This document shows, piece by piece, positions 60,632 through 64,000 of a DNA stretch of 64,000 nt (positions within the stretch are counted from its first letter, which is position 1; every line of letters starts with the position of its first letter). Under the pieces are notes generated by a model. The model saw only the letters and a list, made by a program, of their open reading frames with translations, was not told where the DNA came from and searched no databases. The translations under genes were made by a program, and so were the position numbers. Source of the stretch: Bacillus bingmayongensis (lineage in GTDB: Bacteria; Bacillota; Bacilli; Bacillales; Bacillaceae_G); the NCBI RefSeq assembly GCF_000299035.1, contig NZ_JH921518.1:62001-126000 (forward strand). Direction: 5' to 3'.

Positions 60632-61582
60632 CTATTCTTTTAATAAATCTATTAAACCATTTCCTTCAGATGTTCGTTCATATCCTAAAGGTACAGTACG
60701 CTTAATAAGCTGTGCATAAATTTCTGGTTCTGATAACTTTCTACCATACTCTCTCTCACATTGCTTAATAAGAAGCGCTAATGCTCCGGCAATGTGTGGC
60801 GTAGCCATTGATGTTCCACTTAATACTGCATATTTTCCTTCTGGATAAGTAGAGAGAATCCCTTCCCCTGGTGCTACTAAATCAATTTCTTGATTTGAAT
60901 TACTAAAGCAAGCGAGTTTCCTTTCTAAATTAACAGCGCCTACCTCAATTACTTCTGAATAGGCACCTGGAAAGTCTAATTCCTCTGTTTCATCACTGCA
61001 ATCTCCATTATTTCCTGCAGCACATACAACAAGTACATCTTGTTTCACCGCATGTTGAATGACTTCATGTAATTCTGGAACATCTTGTGGCCCACCAAGT
61101 GACATAGAAATGACCCGTACCCGTTCTTGATTCGGACCTCTCCAACGCACTGCATAATCAATTGCCTCAATAATTTGTTGATAGCTTCCTGAACCATCTC
61201 CTGATAATACTTTTAACACTAATAATTTTGCAAGTGGAGCAACTCCCAGTACCCCTACCCCATTTTCTGCTGCTGCAATTGTTCCTGCAACATGCGTACC
61301 GTGGCCATTATTATCAAGATAAACTTTCGGGTCCCCCTCATAATCTTCAGTAAAATTTCTTCCGCCAATAATTCGATCTTTTAAATCAATATGATTCACA
61401 TCACAACCTGTATCTAAAACAGCAACGACAATGTCTTTTCCTTTTGCACTCTTTTCCCAAACTCCAGGAGCATGAATCAGTTGTACACCTGGTGGAATTT
61501 CGTTTACTTGCTCTACTACTTTGTCGACCGTAAACGGAATTAATTGAATACCTTTTTGTTTATTCGCTGTACTACTGTTCAT
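60632..61582 (-). CDS. Intracellular subtilisin-like serine protease (IspA type)
   Basis: A 316-residue S8 protease without a signal peptide. The short propeptide carries IQLIPFTVDKV, the LIPY/F motif that inhibits intracellular subtilisins. The triad is in VVAVLDTGCDV (Asp), NNGHGTHVAGT (His) and SGTSMATPHIAG (Ser), with the oxyanion Asn in CAAGNNGD. It degrades cytoplasmic proteins in stationary phase. ATG 61582 is 7 nt after GGAGG (61585 is also possible). A cre-like site lies about 40 bp upstream. Confidence 0.92.
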   Translation of the reverse strand: MNSSTANKQKGIQLIPFTVDKVVEQVNEIPPGVQLIHAPGVWEKSAKGKDIVVAVLDTGCDVNHIDLKDRIIGGRNFTEDYEGDPKVYLDNNGHGTHVAGTIAAAENGVGVLGVAPLAKLLVLKVLSGDGSGSYQQIIEAIDYAVRWRGPNQERVRVISMSLGGPQDVPELHEVIQHAVKQDVLVVCAAGNNGDCSDETEELDFPGAYSEVIEVGAVNLERKLACFSNSNQEIDLVAPGEGILSTYPEGKYAVLSGTSMATPHIAGALALLIKQCEREYGRKLSEPEIYAQLIKRTVPLGYERTSEGNGLIDLLKE

Positions 61583-61619
61583 CATAATCCCTCCTAAAAA
61601 ATATATTATTCTCTCCTTT

Positions 61620-61633
61620 TGAATACGCTTACA
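61620..61633. promoter_or_regulatory. cre-like site upstream of the intracellular protease
   Basis: TGAATACGCTTACA fits TGWAANCGNTNWCA at 13 of 14 positions. Confidence 0.4.
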
Positions 61634-61694
61634 ATTATTAACAACATTCGTTTTCTCGCTCCTATTTTCCTGCTTCAAAATTTTTCTCAACATA

Positions 61695-61739
61695 AAAAAC
61701 GTCTTTTCCATCAAATATTCTGACGAAAAAGACATTTTT
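61695..61739 (-). terminator. Terminator after the Nudix/MMPL relic
   Basis: AACGTCTTTTCC...GAAAAAGAC imperfect stem with a T6 tail on the minus strand. Confidence 0.55.
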
Positions 61740-61764
61740 GATTGTACTACTTAATTTTTTGTGG

Positions 61765-62035
61765 TCACAAACTCCACTTCTTTAATAACAGCATAATTGA
61801 TGGAACAAGCAATGTCCGCACAAGGAATGTATCGATAATAACCCCTAGTGCAACTACAAATCCAAACATAAACAGCCCTAGCAATTGCTGGGTTGTTAGC
61901 ACAGCAAAAGTGGCGGCTAGTATGATACCAGCAATGAAATGTTTCATGCCAATCCCCATCCTGATGAACATCATCACGTAGTTTCTTCCCTTGCTTATTT
62001 CCATTCTCGTCAAATATAGTCAGCCATTCTTTCAT
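61765..62035 (-). pseudogene. Chimeric relic: Nudix gene 5' end joined to MMPL gene 3' end
   Basis: ATG at 62035 has an intact GGGGAGG site and encodes KEWLTIFDENGNKQGKKLRD, then VHQDGDWHETFHCW, the N-terminus of a Nudix hydrolase. At about 61928-61940 homology switches to another frame that reads IAGIILAATFAVLTTQQLLG, FGFVVALGVIIDTFLVRTLL and ends LLLKKWSL at 61765, the last helices of an MMPL-type transporter. The literal frame runs to 61751 as nonsense. A deletion fusing two genes explains this. Confidence 0.75.
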
Positions 62036-62072
62036 TATTCCTCCCCATTTATATTATATAACCATTTAAATA

Positions 62073-62113
62073 AAAGTCCCTAACACGGTCTCCATCTACA
62101 TGTTAGGGACTTT
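62073..62113 (-). terminator. Terminator after the ABC permease
   Basis: AAAGTCCCTAACA...TGTTAGGGACTTT perfect 13-bp stem, 12 bp beyond the permease stop. Confidence 0.9.
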
Positions 62114-62124
62114 AAATATTATGT

Positions 62125-64000
62125 TTAATTGATCCGCAATCGTTCCTTCAATTGCTTTAAATAACGAGATCGTATCATAATGAAATATACAATTTGAATG
62201 CCGACAAATATACTTAACACAATCGCATTTTCTTTGAAAAGCGAATACTCAAACATTTGCCCTAAAGCTGTTAACGCAACCGCACCATGTAATGTTGCAA
62301 CACCAATTGGAACAAAGAATAATAACGCCAATCGAATTGTTACTACTTTTGCTAACTCACTACTTGTTAATCCCACTTTTCGAATGGAATCAAATAAACG
62401 ATAATCATCTTCTAAGTCCGAGAATAGACGGAAGTATAGAAAGCTACCTGCACAAACAAAGAATACAATACCAATAAAGAATCCTACAAACAAAATAGGT
62501 CCAGCAAATTGTAAAGCCTGATTTTGATCATATTCTGCCGCACTAAGCCTTGAATGCTCTTGATGGGCTTTTATCTGGTTTGTGAGTTCTTTTCCAGCTT
62601 CAATTTCATTTTTCATTTCCTTTGTTTTATACATATAATCTTTTACTTCTTTAAATCCATCTTGTAATAAATTATATTGAGCCTCTGAAACTACATATAT
62701 ATTTCCAGTAAGTACTTTACCAAGAGAAGATGTATTAACTTTTTTCACCTGCAACGATTTGTTATCATTCGGTAATTCAATTGTTTTTCTCTCTTTTTGC
62801 GGTGGACCGGGTATTTCTATTGATAGAAATAGAACTGCATTTTCAGTTAATAAATCAACTGGCTCCCCCGCTAATTTTGCATACTTTTTATAATCAGATT
62901 CTCTTACAAAAGTCACACCTCTTAATGGTTTATTTTCAGTCTGCTTTGATGCAATATCTATTTTTTCAGCAGATATATTATGTTTCTTTAATGTTTGCTC
63001 AATCAATTCTACATGCCCGGATTCATTTTCATTCCCTTGTTTAGATTGATAATGAAATGCAATGGGTTGCTCCATAATTCCCTTTGTCATAGAAGCAAAG
63101 CCTACTAATGTACCAATGGCTGAGAATGCTACAGTTGAAATAATCGTAACAATAAAGAACATTCGCGCGTTATCTCTCATACGGTACGCTAAATCTGAGA
63201 GAGTAATAATATTTGTTCTTGTCCAATAGAACCGTTTACTCTTCTTGCATACTCGAATAATAAATACGCTGAGCTGCTTATAAAATAAGTATGTGCCAAT
63301 AATGACAACTGTCGTTACAGGAATTAACATAATAAACACCATGGCACCATGCGAAGTTAAAGCACCTAAATATCCCGCGCCAAGTAATAATACGGCTAGT
63401 ATTGAAGAAATAATAGATGCTTTTGGTTCAGGTTTGGCTTTTACTGAACCTCTAAATAGTTTCATAATTTGATTTTTACGAATTAACCCTGCACTAAAGA
63501 AAGAAATGATAATAAATAAGATAAAAAACATAGTGCTTGTTACAACAATTGCTGTCGTTGGTACATAGTATGATAAAGGTAAATCTAGCTTTAACAAAAA
63601 TGGTGCCACCACAATCAATATCCCTGAAAATATCATTCCACAAATAATACCCGTAATAATAGCCGCAATCCCAATCATTACATTTTCAAAAAAGATAAGA
63701 CGTTTTAATTGAAATTTTGTCATACCTAGCATCATTAAAATTCCTAGTTCACGCTTTCTAGTTTTTAAAAACATGCTCATTGAATATAGAATGAAGAAAA
63801 ATGTAAAAAGATAAATAATAAATTGTGCGAAAGACATACTTACAAACACATATTGTCCCAATTGCCCCGCACTTAATGCAGGATGAAAAGCAAAAAATGA
63901 ATAAACAAAAAAGGCCATAATTGCAAATGCACTACTCAAAAAATAAGCTGAATATGTTCGTCTATTTCGCGTTACATTACGAAACGCTAATTCTCTAATA
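62125..64000 (-). CDS. BceB-like ABC transporter permease (FtsX family), 5' end outside window
   Basis: At least 625 residues, open to the right edge. The segment at the edge reads RELAFRNVTRNRRTYSAYFL, the usual N-terminus of BceB/YxdM permeases, so only a few codons are missing. Ten helices are expected; a large extracellular domain lies between helices 7 and 8 (about the third quarter), and KTRKRELGILMMLGMTKFQL is the FtsX-type coupling region. Such permeases pair with an ATPase and a BceRS-like two-component system for antimicrobial-peptide detoxification; these partners would be beyond the edge. Confidence 0.88.
   Translation of the reverse strand, partial: IRELAFRNVTRNRRTYSAYFLSSAFAIMAFFVYSFFAFHPALSAGQLGQYVFVSMSFAQFIIYLFTFFFILYSMSMFLKTRKRELGILMMLGMTKFQLKRLIFFENVMIGIAAIITGIICGMIFSGILIVVAPFLLKLDLPLSYYVPTTAIVVTSTMFFILFIIISFFSAGLIRKNQIMKLFRGSVKAKPEPKASIISSILAVLLLGAGYLGALTSHGAMVFIMLIPVTTVVIIGTYLFYKQLSVFIIRVCKKSKRFYWTRTNIITLSDLAYRMRDNARMFFIVTIISTVAFSAIGTLVGFASMTKGIMEQPIAFHYQSKQGNENESGHVELIEQTLKKHNISAEKIDIASKQTENKPLRGVTFVRESDYKKYAKLAGEPVDLLTENAVLFLSIEIPGPPQKERKTIELPNDNKSLQVKKVNTSSLGKVLTGNIYVVSEAQYNLLQDGFKEVKDYMYKTKEMKNEIEAGKELTNQIKAHQEHSRLSAAEYDQNQALQFAGPILFVGFFIGIVFFVCAGSFLYFRLFSDLEDDYRLFDSIRKVGLTSSELAKVVTIRLALLFFVPIGVATLHGAVALTALGQMFEYSLFKENAIVLSIFVGIQIVYFIMIRSRYLKQLKERLRIN

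Noticed and set aside
61751-62035. A 94-residue protein in the single frame 61751-62035
   Set aside because: Only its first 36 residues make sense (Nudix N-terminus). The rest is an out-of-frame reading of MMPL sequence, so it is treated as a chimeric relic.
1-64000. CRISPR arrays, tRNA or rRNA genes, prophage or insertion sequences
   Set aside because: No regularly spaced repeats, cloverleaf-like sequences, transposase or integrase genes were seen on either strand.

Overview
The window looks like a chromosomal segment of a Bacillus cereus group bacterium. The DNA is AT-rich, most genes have strong GGAGG-type ribosome binding sites, and TTG and GTG starts are common. Spore-specific genes are scattered through it (two SpoIIP-like proteins, CotH with a CotG-like partner, a coat-F-like protein, a YjcZ peptide). 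FosB, Dps, NamA and two short dispersed repeats of the bcr type fit the same group. I see no rRNA, tRNA, CRISPR array, insertion sequence or prophage.

Region 1-7.7 kb is a catabolic island read on the minus strand. In transcription order it has an HpaB-type flavin monooxygenase, an IclR regulator, a stand-alone FAD synthetase domain, 3-hydroxyanthranilate 3,4-dioxygenase, ACMS decarboxylase, a RidA-type deaminase, an aldehyde dehydrogenase, a 2-keto-4-pentenoate hydratase and an acetaldehyde dehydrogenase cut by the left edge. This matches the anthranilate-via-3-hydroxyanthranilate meta-cleavage route described in Geobacillus thermodenitrificans. The flavin reductase of that system is not visible here, and the FAD synthetase has lost its kinase half. 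A cre-like site lies upstream of the IclR gene.

Region 7.8-24 kb is a patchwork of housekeeping and accessory genes: two SpoIIP paralogues with the same leader sequence, an NfeD/SPFH pair, MFS, VanY, GNAT and Nudix genes, CsaA, BrnQ, a CBS-domain protein and a lone OppB-like permease flanked by CodY-like boxes, and a CNNM/DUF456 pair. Three small genes here are frame-broken (9060-9297, 12325-12463, 16112-16410).

Region 24-45.8 kb holds an SDR lacking the classical catalytic Tyr/Lys, a coat-F-like gene, a phospholipase D family protein, a YcgQ/YcgR permease pair, CorA, an MurJ/SpoVB-like flippase, DedA, the divergent cotH/cotG-like pair, fosB, an OppA lipoprotein, ogt, namA, and a zinc locus (ZnuA-like lipoprotein behind two Zur-like boxes, with a CobW GTPase close by).

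Region 46-64 kb holds aldo/keto reductases, an L-amino-acid-oxidase-like flavoenzyme, a luciferase-like oxidoreductase, Dps, YkvI, a second-type RsgA, DinB-like proteins, an ArsR-AKR-MFS module with a 17-bp perfect inverted repeat between divergent genes, an intracellular subtilisin, a chimeric Nudix/MMPL relic, and a BceB-like ABC permease cut by the right edge. Two tiny ORFs (51811-51870 and 56423-56488) share an almost identical initiation region and have no assigned role.
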